Part shown: positions 24,604-36,308 of the stretch, piece by piece | Layout of the letters: every line of letters begins with the position of its first letter | Numbering within the stretch: position 1 is the stretch's first letter | DNA from: Symsagittifera roscoffensis | Lineage: Eukaryota; Xenacoelomorpha; Acoela; Convolutidae | NCBI RefSeq assembly: GCF_963678635.1 | Contig: NC_087067.1 | Span: 47,418,001 to 47,482,000, forward strand | Direction of reading: 5' to 3' | Length of the DNA stretch: 64,000 nt | Position numbers and translations under genes: made by a program | Notes under the pieces: generated by a model | Seen by the model: only the letters and a program-made list of their open reading frames with translations | What the model was told of the DNA's origin: nothing | Databases searched by the model: none

Positions 24604-24638
24604 TGGCGCAGCCAGCAGGAATCGAACCTGCGCGGGAA
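24604..24638 (+). promoter_or_regulatory. Primer-binding site complementary to tRNA-Ser-like 3' end
   Basis: Read on the minus strand, this stretch is the 3' end of a tRNA: a GCAGG-TTCGATT-CCTGC T-arm, an acceptor strand ending GGCTGCG, then CCA. CCCGCGCAGG upstream resembles the variable arm and T-arm of animal tRNA-Ser. CCA is not genomically encoded in eukaryotic tRNA genes, and no 5' half is present, so this is a primer-binding site and not a tRNA gene. The match runs well past the usual 18 bases. Confidence 0.75.
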
Positions 24639-25442
24639 AAGACGAGTGTTAGAGGTAAAATGATAAGGAAGAATCATCTTGCGGTGCGCCTTAAATCAAC
24701 TTCTGTAGGTTTTTCAGGCAAACAAGCATTGCCAGTCAAAAAGGGGCAGAAGTGCCTCATTGTGTCCACGTCGTCCTCAACTTCGCCGGAGGATAACCGA
24801 ACTCTCAAACCGCCCAATCAGAAATCTCGTATGACTGCTAAATCAGTATCAATTCCTGTTCGTTCCTGGCCTCCTCTTCTATTGTCATCATCTACGCCTT
24901 TGCGGGCCAATTCTTCAGTGAGCAAATTGGTTGACGCCCCAGGCATTCGACCAATTATTCGCGATGCTACACCTGTGGTGGACCTTACGGCCTCTTCCTC
25001 TACGCTAGGAAACTGATCGATTCACCTGTCCTCTCGCCTCAAGTTCCAAATAGCAAAATTCTGGTCTTTCCGGATAAGAAGGTCAGATTCGCTTAGCCGA
25101 CCAAGAGAAGTCCGTCCTTTTGGAAGATCTCAGGGTGGGTTGGAAGATCTCACCCCAATGATGCAGTAGGATAAAATCGGAATTTCACTCGCTTTCCGAA
25201 CACTAAATCGTCATCGGATAATCCATTACAAAGAAATGAAAATTAAAACTACACTACTTCCTCTCAATAGTCATTAACTTTGCATTAAAAACTCTGTCCG
25301 AAAACTTAATAATTTTTCTTTGATTACTTTGCCGTTATCAATATTTCTTTCAGTCTTTATCGCCTTAATCTATCATTATAACAGTTATTTTCGTATAAAC
25401 TCATATGTATCATCTGAATTTTCTCTAGAGGGGGAAATGGGG

Positions 25443-25725
25443 TGCAGTATTTTTAATGTGTAGTTCAGTGTTACTTAATGTTACTTATGACGTCATGCTT
25501 TTCTTAATTGTTAATCTTTTTTTTTGGATATCAAGGTCGCTATCGACCTGTCAAACAACGGTTCATTTCTATGCAAGCTTATTTACTCACTCTCTAGTCA
25601 ACTTATGAAAGATTTAAGTAGACACAATTTATTGCCATGACTTGATTTATTGAAGTACTTATTTATTTATATACACAAGATGAATTAAGTCTTGGCTAAT
25701 TATCACAGTCCTTTGAGATACCACA
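25443..25725 (+). repeat. 3' LTR of TRIM-like element
   Basis: 283 bases, matching the 5' LTR except for substitutions and an extra block around 25568-25595. TGACGTCA recurs at 25488-25494/95. The reverse complement of its last 30 bases is read as the present C-terminus of tetraspanin A. Confidence 0.85.
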
Positions 25726-26455
25726 GTGGTGTTTGTCTGTCCAGCTCCTTTTGCTTGCATTTTTTATTATACACAAGCAGCAGAAAAGGCCGAATCCGAT
25801 TACCAAATATATGACTGCACTTATGGAAGTAACCAATTCAATTTTTTTCAGAAATTTGTTCACTTCTTTTTTGCAAGTTTTTCTGATCTTTTTTCCTTTT
25901 CGTTGACTCCGCAGCTGCCTGGAATGGTGTAAAAACTATTGATGCCAGTGACTGACAGCCAATCCTGGTAGGAAATAATTCTACAGCATTCGAACAATTT
26001 TTGAAGCTCATCCCAGTTGCAAAGTGCCTTTCGGTTTGTTTTTACTAAACCATCTCTGTCTGATGAATTTGTTTGAAGCTTAAGTTCTTTGCTGGCAAGC
26101 AGGAAGTTAGAGTCCAATTGGAACTGCACTCGCTCATCATTTGAGGCATAGAAGAACCATAAGAACCCAAATGCTACAGCCAGTACCGAAAAGTATAATA
26201 GCAGCTTCAACGGTTTCGTGTTTAGAATTTGAAGTTCCTTCGGATCCAGTTCAATTATGTGAGACTTGAAGATGGCGTAGACAGTCAGAGATATAATCAA
26301 GAAAAAATACACCCCTGATAAAAATGTTATCATTAAACTGGCCTCGGTTGCATCATGCATGTTTTGAATAGCACTGGCTTTGGCGATCCAAACGAACACC
26401 ATGGGGATGACGAGAAGAAGACAAAAGAGAGGAGCACCTTGCGAAAGTAATCCAT
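25696..26455 (-). pseudogene. Tetraspanin A, frameshifted, C-terminus replaced by an LTR
   Basis: Tetraspanins are four-helix membrane organisers with a cysteine-containing large loop. From MDYFRKVLL the frame gives helix 1, helix 2 (SLMITFLSGVYFFLIISLTV), helix 3 (PLKLLLYFSVLAVAFGFLWF) and a large loop with FECC, YQDW and IPGSC, the positions of the family's CCG, DW and PxSC signatures. A further TCKKEVNKFLKKI and helix 4 (SAVIYLVIGFGLFCCLCIIK) follow. Two breaks are apparent: a shift inside helix 1 near 26410-26430, and another near the A-run at about 25880 between IPGSC and TCKKEV. CCG is reduced to CCR. No introns are evident. The last nine residues (CGISKDCDN) and the stop at 25696-25698 come from the 3' LTR of the inserted element. 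It may be a pseudogene or a gene hit by assembly indels. An open frame continues upstream to about 26755 without recognisable content. Confidence 0.7.
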
Positions 26456-26862
26456 GATGTCAAAGTTATCATGCATGTCCATTAAGCCAGTTTTCTTTAC
26501 TTGATTTGGGCCGCTGAGCCCGAAGCAGTTCCTGGGTCTGGGCTTCCCAAACCTGCAGTTGTCCACCATTTCGCGGTCCTTGTTCTTCTGGATGAGTATA
26601 TAGCCGTCCATCCTTTCTATACTCCACCACCAGTTGCTGGTCCGCATCACAACGTAAGAGTGATGAAACAACATCCTAGTTGGCTGTACTGCTAATAATT
26701 TGAAATCCAGTGCACAGATTTGATAATCATATCCAGTACCTGCTCGTCTAGCCAACTTCCTCCGCCTCCTGCTTCCCAGCCAGCGTCTCCCCTCTTTAAA
26801 ACTTCAAGTTCCAGGAACTTTTCTACATTATCAGCCGGCTCCCGGTGATTGACGTCGTTGAA

Positions 26863-27690
26863 TTATTCGTTGTCGAAGAAACACAAACTGGACTTCCTGG
26901 CTTCGGGTGAGTCCTCAGAGGTACCAGCATGAGTGGGATTTTCTTTTTGTAGTGAGCTGTCAGTCGAACAAGAGTGACATGATGATTTGCAGTGGTGCCA
27001 AAAAATCAAACAAAGGATGACGACGAGTGAACCACCCGTAACGCAGCAGACAATTATGATGGCGATTCTCCACTTTTCGATGTGATCCTTCACTTTTGAC
27101 CTGCAGCCGAATCGGGACATTATTTTCGTCTCATTTTCCCCGCAACTGGCGGGTACGCTTTGAAGGAAGTTTCGGGTACCAGAGTCCAGTCTTGGTAGCC
27201 GCGGATTCCACTGCAGTCGAAACTGTGCAGCAGATCTTCCCATCTTTGCGAGGATTCATGATGCTTCCTTTGATGCGCTTAATGATTTTGCTACGTCTGG
27301 AGGTCGTCACATTTGTCTGGTTCACAAACTTAGCCAGACTATAAGTTTTCTCTCCATTTCGTAATCCATCGCTTGAGAGTCCATGATGCGATAGTGCCAA
27401 AGGTACATTAGAGCACCAATTATAACAACAACGTGCACAATTGTAAGAAACGAGAGCGGTAAAGATTTCATTTGTCGAGGCTCTAACTCACCAAGTTTCT
27501 GCAGGCAGGAAATAAACACGTAAACGGTAGATATAAAAATTAGAACCCCACAAACCGTCAAAAGAAATTGAACTTCGCCTGCGTCCACAATGTCCTACGC
27601 ATTCTTGAAACCAGGTGTAGCTCAGATAAACACCAGGCAGACCAAGATAAGAACAAGTTTCAAGCATACGAGGATGAAACTGAAAGACCA
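26863..27690 (-). pseudogene. Tetraspanin B, decayed paralogue of A
   Basis: Same architecture as tetraspanin A, in tandem and on the same strand: helix 1 (FILVCLKLVLILVCLVFI), helix 2 (GEVQFLLTVCGVLIFISTVY), helix 3 (SFLTIVHVVVIIGALMYLW), a large loop with DCSGIRGYQDW and VPASCG, a fourth cysteine (FGCRSKVKDHIEKW), helix 4 (RIAIIIVCCVTGGSLVVILC) and a cytoplasmic tail of about 45 residues ending at 26863. In-frame stops lie between helices 1 and 2 at 27622-27624 (TGA) and 27595-27597 (TAG), where the aligned A copy has sense codons. The large loop is split over three frames. No start codon is evident before helix 1. Several independent lesions make this a pseudogene more convincingly than copy A. 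Confidence 0.7.
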
Positions 27691-27699
27691 CGCGACAGA

Positions 27700-28567
27700 T
27701 GTTGAAGTGTCCTTGGCGAATAAATTAAAGGACACTTTCGCCAAATTTTTCCTTTCACACACAACATGGATCAGTGGAACGACTCAACAGTAGTTGAAAA
27801 TACTGGTCGATGGTAATGCTTTCGTCTCTCAAATCGCCTTTGGACACTCTCTTTTCTCTGCCATCATGAGGAAGAGGAAAATTGCAACAGCCAGTGCCGC
27901 ATTTTGCAGTGCAAGATGCTGGGTTTTCTTCTTTTATCACATCCGGGTTTTTCTGCACCACAAGTTTTCCCTCGTCTGAGTTTTAATACTTCACTCTCAA
28001 TAAATTTTTAGTGGTCTGCACGATCACAACGCAATCGCTCCAGCATCAGCGCATAATTGTGACGTCATGCACTTCCTCTTTTTCGCCTCCAGTTTGACAT
28101 GCGTCCATCAAATTACTCCAATCTTACCGGTTTTTGCCATCAGCAACAAATGTGATTGTACCCTGCTCAACTTCCATAAGCTGAAAAAAATTGATGTTCA
28201 TTGCAGAAAAACCCAGCTCAACTTCCATAACCAATTGATATTCAATTTAGGAAAAGTTAGGGGTTAAACAGTTTCGATACTAATAATCCAGTTGCATAGT
28301 TACATCACTTTCTGTTGGGCCAATTTGAAGTTTCAGTGCTTAACTTTTTGGCTTAACATTTCTGAAAAAAATTTTCTGTTGTCATTATTTGAGCTGCCAA
28401 TATTATTTGTGACGCGAAAAAAAAAGATAGGGATCGAACGAGGACGAATCCATTTTTTTGGTTCCAACTTTCGAAGAAAATGGAATATCTATGCTCGGTG
28501 TGTTCAGTTTCATTGAGTTAGTTTTCGCCGATCGAAATAATAATTTTCAACAAAATTTTTTTATACC
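27700..28567. other. Upstream flank of tetraspanin B; nothing firm
   Basis: GC content falls back towards the AT-rich background. A TGACGTCA palindrome at about 28059-28066 is the same CRE-type site found in the TRIM-like LTRs, and could be a promoter element for the tetraspanin cluster or chance. No coding exon is supported. Confidence 0.35.
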
Positions 28568-28760
28568 CAGGCAAAACTGCATTTTTTGTATTGTAAGCGG
28601 ATTCCACAACAAGGACGCTCCCTTTGTTCTTCTTTTGTTCTTTCCCTATCTTTAATCGCTCAGAAAAAATTTTAACATGTTTAAAGACGTGTCTCTGGAA
28701 TTTAGTAAAATTCAGACACAAAGTTGTGCACCTATCCAGTGCACAATTTGGCCTCTTTAT
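28568..28760. mobile_element. MITE, copy 1 of the GAGGCCAAACT family
   Basis: It aligns along its length with 52627-52827: GTAAGCGGATTCC, then ACAACAAGGACGCTCCCTTT, a TTTTAACATGTTTAAAGAC core and a CCAGTGCAC right arm. Terminal inverted repeats are degraded here (GGCAAAACTGCA against GGCCAAATTGTGCA). It encodes nothing. Confidence 0.75.
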
Positions 28761-30278
28761 GCCCCATTGAAGATATTGACTTCCTGATTTCAAATTTAAA
28801 AAGATTTTGTACTTCCGATTATTTTTTGTAAAGTTCCGGGGGTTTGAAAATTTCCAAATTGGCTATTTTCTGGACTATAGTGTGCGCGCTTTGAACAGTT
28901 TATTCATAATGCTGAGAGCGTAACGCGAATAATTTATGCGTGGCAAATCACCCCGCCCAACAAAATCGTTCGAAATTGAAATGAGGCTAGCTAATTGGTC
29001 GTAGTAATTTCGTACGACTCAAAATTTCACAATTAGGTATTGTCCGAACTGTATAGGTTTTCAATATTTTTTTCCCAAAAACTATTCGAAATGAATGAAG
29101 GAACAGTCGGAGCATTCAGGGCTTTACCCTGATATCAGAGCAGTCTTGTTACCCGACATTATATTGGAAGCTTGGATTTTTGATTATATGGGAGTTCCAG
29201 GCAATGTAACAAGATTTATTGGTCAAAATTTTTGAAAAGAATGACAAACTATTGTTTTTCTTTACACAAAATTCGAGTTATTATTTAAAAAAAAATTTTA
29301 AGGATTTTTATACATCAGCCGGAAAGTATTGTTGTTGGAGCTCAACTTTGAAATGACATTTCTCCTGTGTTTATTTTTTGTTAGGTTGTGGAAGTTTAAA
29401 AATTGCCCTTTCGACCAATTAAGGGTAATAACCGCGCTTTATGCTATTGATGCATAATCTATATTTTTTCCGCCTTAGAAATTGGAGTAAATTGAATCTA
29501 TTTGGTCTATTTATTGCTTCGGTATGTCAAAAACATATCACTTGTTTCTAAACAAAGAGTGTTTTTGAAAACAAAAATCCGAAGAAAATTCAATTTTTTT
29601 TCCAATTGTTTTTTTGAAAATTTCATCGATTTCGAAAAGTCGAATAAAACTCCCCAGAGCTGAGAAAGCATTCGAAAGGTTCATGGCTTTACAACATTGA
29701 TACGCGCAGTCTTGCTTACGTTGACTATCAAACTCTATTCTAAAATTATTCCAGTAACACTTCCCGAAACCAAAAGAAAAAATTGCGAATTAGCTGTTTT
29801 TCCGGCGTAGTAACTATAAATGAAAACTGTTGGCTGTTTAGGGCAGTATCAAGTTGAAAAAATTTTGGCCGTTATCTGGTTTTTAAGTAAACAAGACTGC
29901 TCGCATCATTGTGAAACCCTGAATGTTTTGACTGCATTCTAGTTTCTATGGAGTAGTTAAAGTTGAAAGAATTGATGAAATTTTCAGCAAAAAAATTCAA
30001 ATTTTTTTTGAGTTTTTTTAAAATCATCCCCAACTATAAAAATTACAAACTGCAAAGTTTTTAAAAATATATATCATAGTGCATGCCTATATCTATTTTG
30101 GATTATTTTCTAAGACGGATTAAATCTCCACTTACGCTACATAATAATTGATATAGCTTTTTGGATTAAGAGGAATTCGAGTGAAAATTGATTTTCAATT
30201 GTTCAATTAAAACTCGAAGAAAGAAAAACCTATTTGTTGTTTATCTTAATCGAGTTACAGGGAAAACTGTACTGTGAA
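28761..30278. other. No gene; cluster of dispersed GCAGTCTTG motif
   Basis: AT-rich, without supported exons. Three instances of the dispersed short motif fall within 820 bases: about 29118-29152 and 29690-29716 in forward orientation, and 29891-29935 inverted. Confidence 0.55.
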
Positions 30279-30644
30279 CAGGGGCGGATTTAGGTGGGGG
30301 GAGGGGTGCCTACGCCCCTCCCCTCCTCAGGGATTCGACCCCCTGCCGACCCAAAGGGTCCCCCTTTGATACTTTTAAGAAATCCAGTTTTGGCCGACCA
30401 ACCTTAAAATTTTTCTAAAGGCGCCTTCGGCGCCAGTATATACTAATTTTGAGGGGGGATATACTAACTCCTTTTTTGGCCTATTTTTTCAGAATTTGGC
30501 CAAAATAGGGACAAAATAGTGCATTGGGAGAGCTCGAAAAACCAATTTGGTCGACCTAAAAAAAAAGCTCGAAAAGATTTTCGAATTTTTTTTGAAAAAC
30601 CAAATCCCCCCACCCCCCTCGAGAAAATCCTAGATCCGCCCCTG
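30279..30644. mobile_element. hAT-type MITE
   Basis: It begins CAGGGGCGGATTTAGG and ends CCTAGATCCGCCCCTG, inverted repeats typical of hAT superfamily ends. It is flanked by 8-base duplications ACTGTGAA and ACTCTGAA, which differ at one base. Eight bases is the hAT target-site length. At 366 bases without a transposase frame it is non-autonomous. A related truncated terminus lies near 14985 and another ends at 38630. Confidence 0.85.
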
Positions 30645-32487
30645 ACTCTGAATCCAAAAGATCAAAAAGATAGGATGTATGAAACTAGTTTTTATGAATG
30701 GTCATTTTATAACTTAAAATGTTTTTAATTTGACACCATTTTTATAAATATTGTCTGAATTCAGTAGATTTCATAAAAATTTCATATAAATTTCATATTT
30801 CATATTTTTTGAAACTCTAATTTACTCTCGTTTCAAATAGCTTGTCCAGCTTCATGATAAAAGGAAATCATGGAGCTTGCAAGCCGGATAGGAAAATATA
30901 TATATTTTTTCAAACTAAATGAGTGTGATCTGAATGACAACAGACGAACGAGACTTGAAATCGAACGGACTTCAGGCCGAAGTTAAAACGTTTTAGGAAC
31001 AAGAAAAGAATGTTAATAGGGGAGCCACTTAATATTCTCTGACAGTTTTATTTTTTTGTTCATTAAATTGTCAGTCAATTAAAATCTGATAGGACACTAA
31101 ATTAGCTCACTCCGAGAACGAATTTTGAAAAGGACCAGATAATAATTTAAAATTTATTTTCTGAGGAAACCTATGCAGTGAAAACCAATTTAAAATTGGA
31201 ACAAAATCCATGTTACTCAGGGGAAAAAATTAAGATACTTGATGCCAAAATTGTTGAACAAATTCTTAATATTGGCAGAGGGCAGTCTTGTTTTTCTAAA
31301 GCATGAGAATTAGAAATTGCCAAAAAAATTATATAAAATGTCGAAGTAAAATTTATAGAAAAATTCTGACTTGTTTCATTATTTTCTTTTTTAGCAAAAA
31401 GGTTGCCCGTTGCCATTTTTACGATTTGTATCCTTGTATCCTTATATTGCATAGAGTATCCTTTTTTTTCATTTGAGTAACAAGGCTTTTTTTTCAAATT
31501 TTCAGCTTACTTTTTGTTGCTGGCATTGTAGGAGCCATTTTTGGTTCATTTTTGAGTATTTTGCGCTTTTTCAGTATACTGTCATAAAACTCAAACAAAA
31601 CAAAACATTTTTGAGCCAGGCGACACACGATGGTTGATCATGCGTTGCATCCTAGAATTTTTTTTAAGTGCTGTTTCAAAAACATAAGTTTTGTCCCTTC
31701 AAAATTGATCACGACTTTTTAGAGCCAAAAAACATAGTTTAATTACGCTATGGTTTTTCTTTTTGACATTTTAGAAATCTTGAGCCCTAAAAATACGTTC
31801 CATTTAAGTTAAATTAAAGCTTTTTTTTAGATCAGGCCTTTTGTAGATTAGTGCGGGCGATCTAATCCTCAGTAGTAATCTTAAATGGAGCTGTTTGTTG
31901 GGGTAATTGAAAGTGGTTTGCTATTATTTCTGCTGAGTTTATAAAAAAGATGTCATTTTTAGGATTTTTGGCCAGCTCATTTTGTCAAAACAACCGTTAC
32001 AATGGGCCATCACTGTTGATGAAGCGATTTCCAAACTCGTTTGAGAAAAAAAAATCAATTGACTTACAGTTAGTCAAAATGTTTGAAGTCGAAACAAGAT
32101 AAGTTGTTGCATAAAAAAGAAAGCGTTTTTAATATTTGATTTTTTCTTTGCTCCAAGCACAAATATCTGAAATCATTCAAAACTATGTGAAAACTTGTGT
32201 TTGCAGAATCAATATATTGATTCTTGTTTTACACGAAGCGACTGTCGTGCAACCCGCAATTAAAAAAAAGGAAAACAAATCGATTATAATGGATTTTCGT
32301 GATCTTTATTGTTGTAAATATAATCGATTCCCATGTTACGTTCAGACAACAAAGTTGGACTTAAAATGGATTTAAATCCATTTTTTCTCTCCAAAACAAA
32401 ATGCATTATAATTCATTTTGAATCCTTTATAATGGATTTTATAATAAGGAGGAAATCAGGTTAAAATTGATTTTTTTTCCGTTTTAG

Positions 32488-32660
32488 TTTTCCGCCCCCC
32501 CCCCCCACCTAAACAACCCCCCTCCCCACCTGAACACGCCCGCCTGACACAACCCCCCCACTTGAATCCACATCCCCCAACTGGACCCACATCCCCCATC
32601 TGAATCCAACCCCCCTACCTGAATCCAACCCCTCCCCTCCCATCTGAATCCACCCCCCCA
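32488..32660. repeat. C-rich minisatellite, unit 1 end
   Basis: Degenerate repeats of roughly CCCCCACCTGAATCCA with long C runs. The opposite strand is G-rich and could form G-quadruplexes. Equivalent arrays end units 2 and 3. Confidence 0.9.
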
Positions 32661-34379
32661 CCATTTTTATGAATATTGTCTGAACTCAGTAGATTTCATA
32701 AATTTTTCATATAGATTTCATATTTCATATTTTTTGAAACTCTAGTTTACTCTCGTTTCAAATAGCTTGTCCAGCTTCATGATAAAAGGAAATCATGGAG
32801 CTTGCAAGCCGGATAGGAAAAAACATAAATTTTTTCAAACTAAAAGAGTCTGTACTGAATATGACAACAGACGAACGAGACTTGAAATCGAACGGAAATC
32901 AAGCCGAAATTAAAACGTTTTAGGAACAAGAAAAGAATGTTAATAGGGGAAACACTTAATATTCTCTGACAGTTGTTTAAATTTTTTGTTCATTAAATTG
33001 TCAGTCAAATGAAATCTTATAGGACGCTAAATTAGCTCACTCCGTAAACGAATTTTGAAATGGACCAGATATTAATTTAAAATTTATTTTCTGAGGAAAC
33101 CTATGCAGTGAAAACCAATTTAAAATTGGAACAAAATCCATGTTACTCAGGGGAAAAAATTAAGATACTTGATGCCAAAATTGTTGAACAAATTCTTAAT
33201 ATTGGCAGAGGGCAGTCTTGTTTTTCTAAAGCATGAGAATTAGAAGTTGCCAAAAAAATTATATAAAATGTCGAAGTAAAATTTATAGTAAAATTCTGAC
33301 TTGTTTCATTATTTTCTTTTTTAGCAAAAAGGTTGCCCGTTGCCATTTTTACGATTTGTATCCTTGTATCCTTATATTGCATAGAGTATCCTTTTTTTTT
33401 CATTTGAGTAACAAGGCTTTTTTTTCAAATTTTTAGCTTACTTTTTGTTTCTGGCTTTGTAGGAGCCATTTTTGGTTCATTTTTGAGTATTATGCGCTTT
33501 TTCAGTATACTGTCATAAAACTCAAACAAAACAAAAAATTTTTGAGCCAGGCGACACACGATGGTTGATCCTAGAATTTTTTAAGTGCTGTTTCAAAAAG
33601 ATAGGTTTTGTCCCTTCAAAATTGATCACGACTTTTTAGAGCCAAAAAACATAGTTTAATTACGCTATGGTTTTTCTTTTTGGCATTTTAGAAATCTTGA
33701 GCCCTAAAAATACGTTCCGTTTGAGTTAAATTAAAGCTTTTTTTTTTAGATCAAGCTTTTGTAGATTAGTGCGGGCGATCTAATCCTCAGTAGTAATCTT
33801 AAATGGAGCTGTTTGTTGGGGTAATTGAAAGCGGTTTGCTATTATTTCTGCTGAGTTTATAAAAAAGATGTCATTTTTAGGATTTTTTGCCAGCTCATTT
33901 TGTCAAAACAACCGTTACAATGGGCCATCACTGTTGATGAAGCGATTTCCAAACTCGTTTGAGAAAAAAAATCAATTGACTTACAGTTAGTCAAAATGTT
34001 TGAAGTCGAAGCAAGATAAGTTGTTGCATAAAAAAAGCGTTTTTACTATTTGATTTTTTCTTTGCTCCAAGCACAAATAATTGAAATCAGTCAAAATATA
34101 TTGATTCTTGTTTTACACGAAGCAACTGTCGTGCAACCAGCATTTAAAAAAAAAACGAAAACAAATCGATTATAATGGATTTTCGTGGTCTTTATTGTTT
34201 TAAATATAATCGATTCCAATGTAACGTTCAGACAACAAAATTGGACTAAAAATGGATTTAAATCCATTTGTTCTCTCCAAAACAAAAAGCATTATAATTC
34301 ATTTTGAATCCATTATAATGGATTTTATAATAAGGAGGAAATCAGGTTAAAATGGATTTTTTTTCCGTTTTAGTTTTCC

Positions 34380-34546
34380 GCCCCCCCCCACCTAAACAAT
34401 CCCCCTCTCCACCTGAACACCCCCCGCCTGAACAACTCCCCCCCCCACTTGAACCCACATCCCCCAACTGAACCCACATCCCCCATCTGAATCCAACCCC
34501 CCTACCTGAATCCAACCCCCTCCACCTCCCATCTGAATCCACCCCC
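34380..34546. repeat. C-rich minisatellite, unit 2 end
   Basis: Same CCCCCACCTGAAYCCA-type array. Glycine-rich open frames on the opposite strand are a by-product of the GGG runs. Confidence 0.9.
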
Positions 34547-36308
34547 ACCATTTTTATGAATTTTGTCTGAATTCAGTAGATTTCATAAAAATTTCATATA
34601 GATTTCATATTTCATATTTTTTGAAACTCTAATTTACTCTCGTTTCAAATAGCTTGTCCAGCTTCATGATAAAGGGAAATCACGGTGCTTGCAAGCCGAA
34701 TAGGAAAATACATAAATTTTTTCAAACCAAAAGAGTCTGATCTGAATATGACAACAGACGAACGAGACTTGAAATCGAACGGAATTCAGGCCGAAATTAA
34801 AACGTTTTAGGGACAAGAAAAGAATGTTAATAGGGGAAACACTTAATATTTTCTGACAGTTTTATATTTTTTGTTCATTAAATTGTCAGTCAAATGAAAT
34901 CTTATAGGACGCTAAATTAGCTCACTCCGTAAACGAATTTTGAAATGGACCAGATATTAATTTAAAATTTATTTTCTGAGGAAACCTATGCAGTGAAAAA
35001 CCAATTTAAAATTGGAACAAAATCCATATTACTCAGGGAAAAATTTAGGATACTTGATGCCAAAATTGTTGAACAAATTCTTAAAATTGGCAGAGGGCAG
35101 TCTTGTTTTTCTAAAGCATGAGAATTAGAAATTGCCAAAAAATTATATAAAATGTCGAATTAAAATTAACAGAAAAATTCTGACCTGTTTCATTATTTTC
35201 TTTTTTAGCAAAGGTTGCCCTTTGCCATTTTTACTATTTGTATTCTAGTATCCTTATATTGCATAGAGCATCCTTTTTTTTTCATTTAAGTAACAAGGCT
35301 TTTTTTTCAAATTTTTAGCCTATTTTTTGTTTCTGGCATTGGAGGAGCCATTTTTGGTTCATTTTTGAGTATTATGCGCTTTTTCAGTATACTGTCATAA
35401 AACTCAAACAAAACAAAAAAATTTTGAGCCAGGCGACCCACGATGGTTGATCATGCGTTGCATCCTAGAATTTTTATTGAGTGCTGTTTCAAAAACATGA
35501 ATTTTGTCCCTTCAAAACTGATCACGACTTTTTAGAGCCAAAAAAACATAGTTTAATTACGCTATGGTTTTTCTTTTTGACATTTTAGAAATCTCTTGAG
35601 CCCTAAAAATACGTTCCATTTGAGTTAAATTAAAGCTATTTTTTAGATCAAGCTTTTTGTAGATTAGTGCGGGCGATCTAATCCTCAGTAGTAATCTTAA
35701 ATGGAGCTGTTTGTTGGGGTAATTGAAAGTGGTTTGCTATTATTTCTGCTGAGTTTATAAAAAAGATGTCATTTTTAGGATTTTTGAACAGCTCATTTTG
35801 TCAAAACAACCGTTACAATGGGCCATCACTGTTGATGAAGCGATTTCCAAACTCGTTTGAGAAAAAAAATCAATTGACTTACAGTTAGTCAAAATGTTTG
35901 AAGTCGAAACAAGATAATTTGTTGCATAAAAAAGAAAGCGTTTTTAATATTTGATTTTTTCTTTGCTCCAAGCACAAACATCTGAAATCATTCAAAACTA
36001 TGTGAAAACTTGTGTTTGCAGACTCAATATATTGATTCTTGTTTTACACGAAGCGACTGTCGTGCAACCCGCATTTAAAAAAAATGAAAACAAATCGATT
36101 ATAATGGATTTTCGTGGTCTTTATTGCTGTAAATATAATCGAGTCCCATGTTACGTTCAGACAACAAAATTGGACTAAAAATGGATTTAAATCCATTTGT
36201 TCTCTCCAAAACAAAATGCATTATAATTCATTTTGAATCCATTATAATGGATTTTATAATAAGGAGGAAATCAGGTTAAAATTGATTTTTTTTCCGTTTT
36301 AGTTTTCC

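Larger units (their letters stand above)
24348..25725 (+). mobile_element. TRIM-like miniature LTR retroelement inside tetraspanin A
   Basis: Two related terminal repeats (24348-24603 and 25443-25725) start TGCAGT and end CCACA. They are flanked by the 4-base target duplication GTGG (24344-24347 and 25726-25729). Directly after the left repeat lies a primer-binding site (TGGCGCAGCCAGCAGGAATC), and a purine-rich tract (AGAGGGGGAAATGGGG) abuts the right repeat, which fixes the plus orientation. The interior is only about 840 bases with no gag or pol; one open stretch of about 148 codons crosses the left repeat boundary and looks fortuitous. The size and layout fit a terminal-repeat retrotransposon in miniature. 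The repeats differ by scattered substitutions and a block of about 27 bases, so it is fairly old. Confidence 0.85.

Noticed and set aside
24604-24700. tRNA gene on the minus strand
   Set aside because: Only the 3' half is present, CCA is encoded, and it directly follows an LTR, so it is a primer-binding site.
24570-25016. 148-codon gene in the TRIM-like element
   Set aside because: It begins inside the LTR, crosses the primer-binding site and resembles no gag; probably fortuitous, though a small element-encoded peptide cannot be excluded.
31213-31497. Conserved ~90-codon protein in the 1.9-kb tandem units (also 33143-33403)
   Set aside because: The third unit does not keep the frame, and the similarity is at DNA level across the whole unit, as expected for a repeat.
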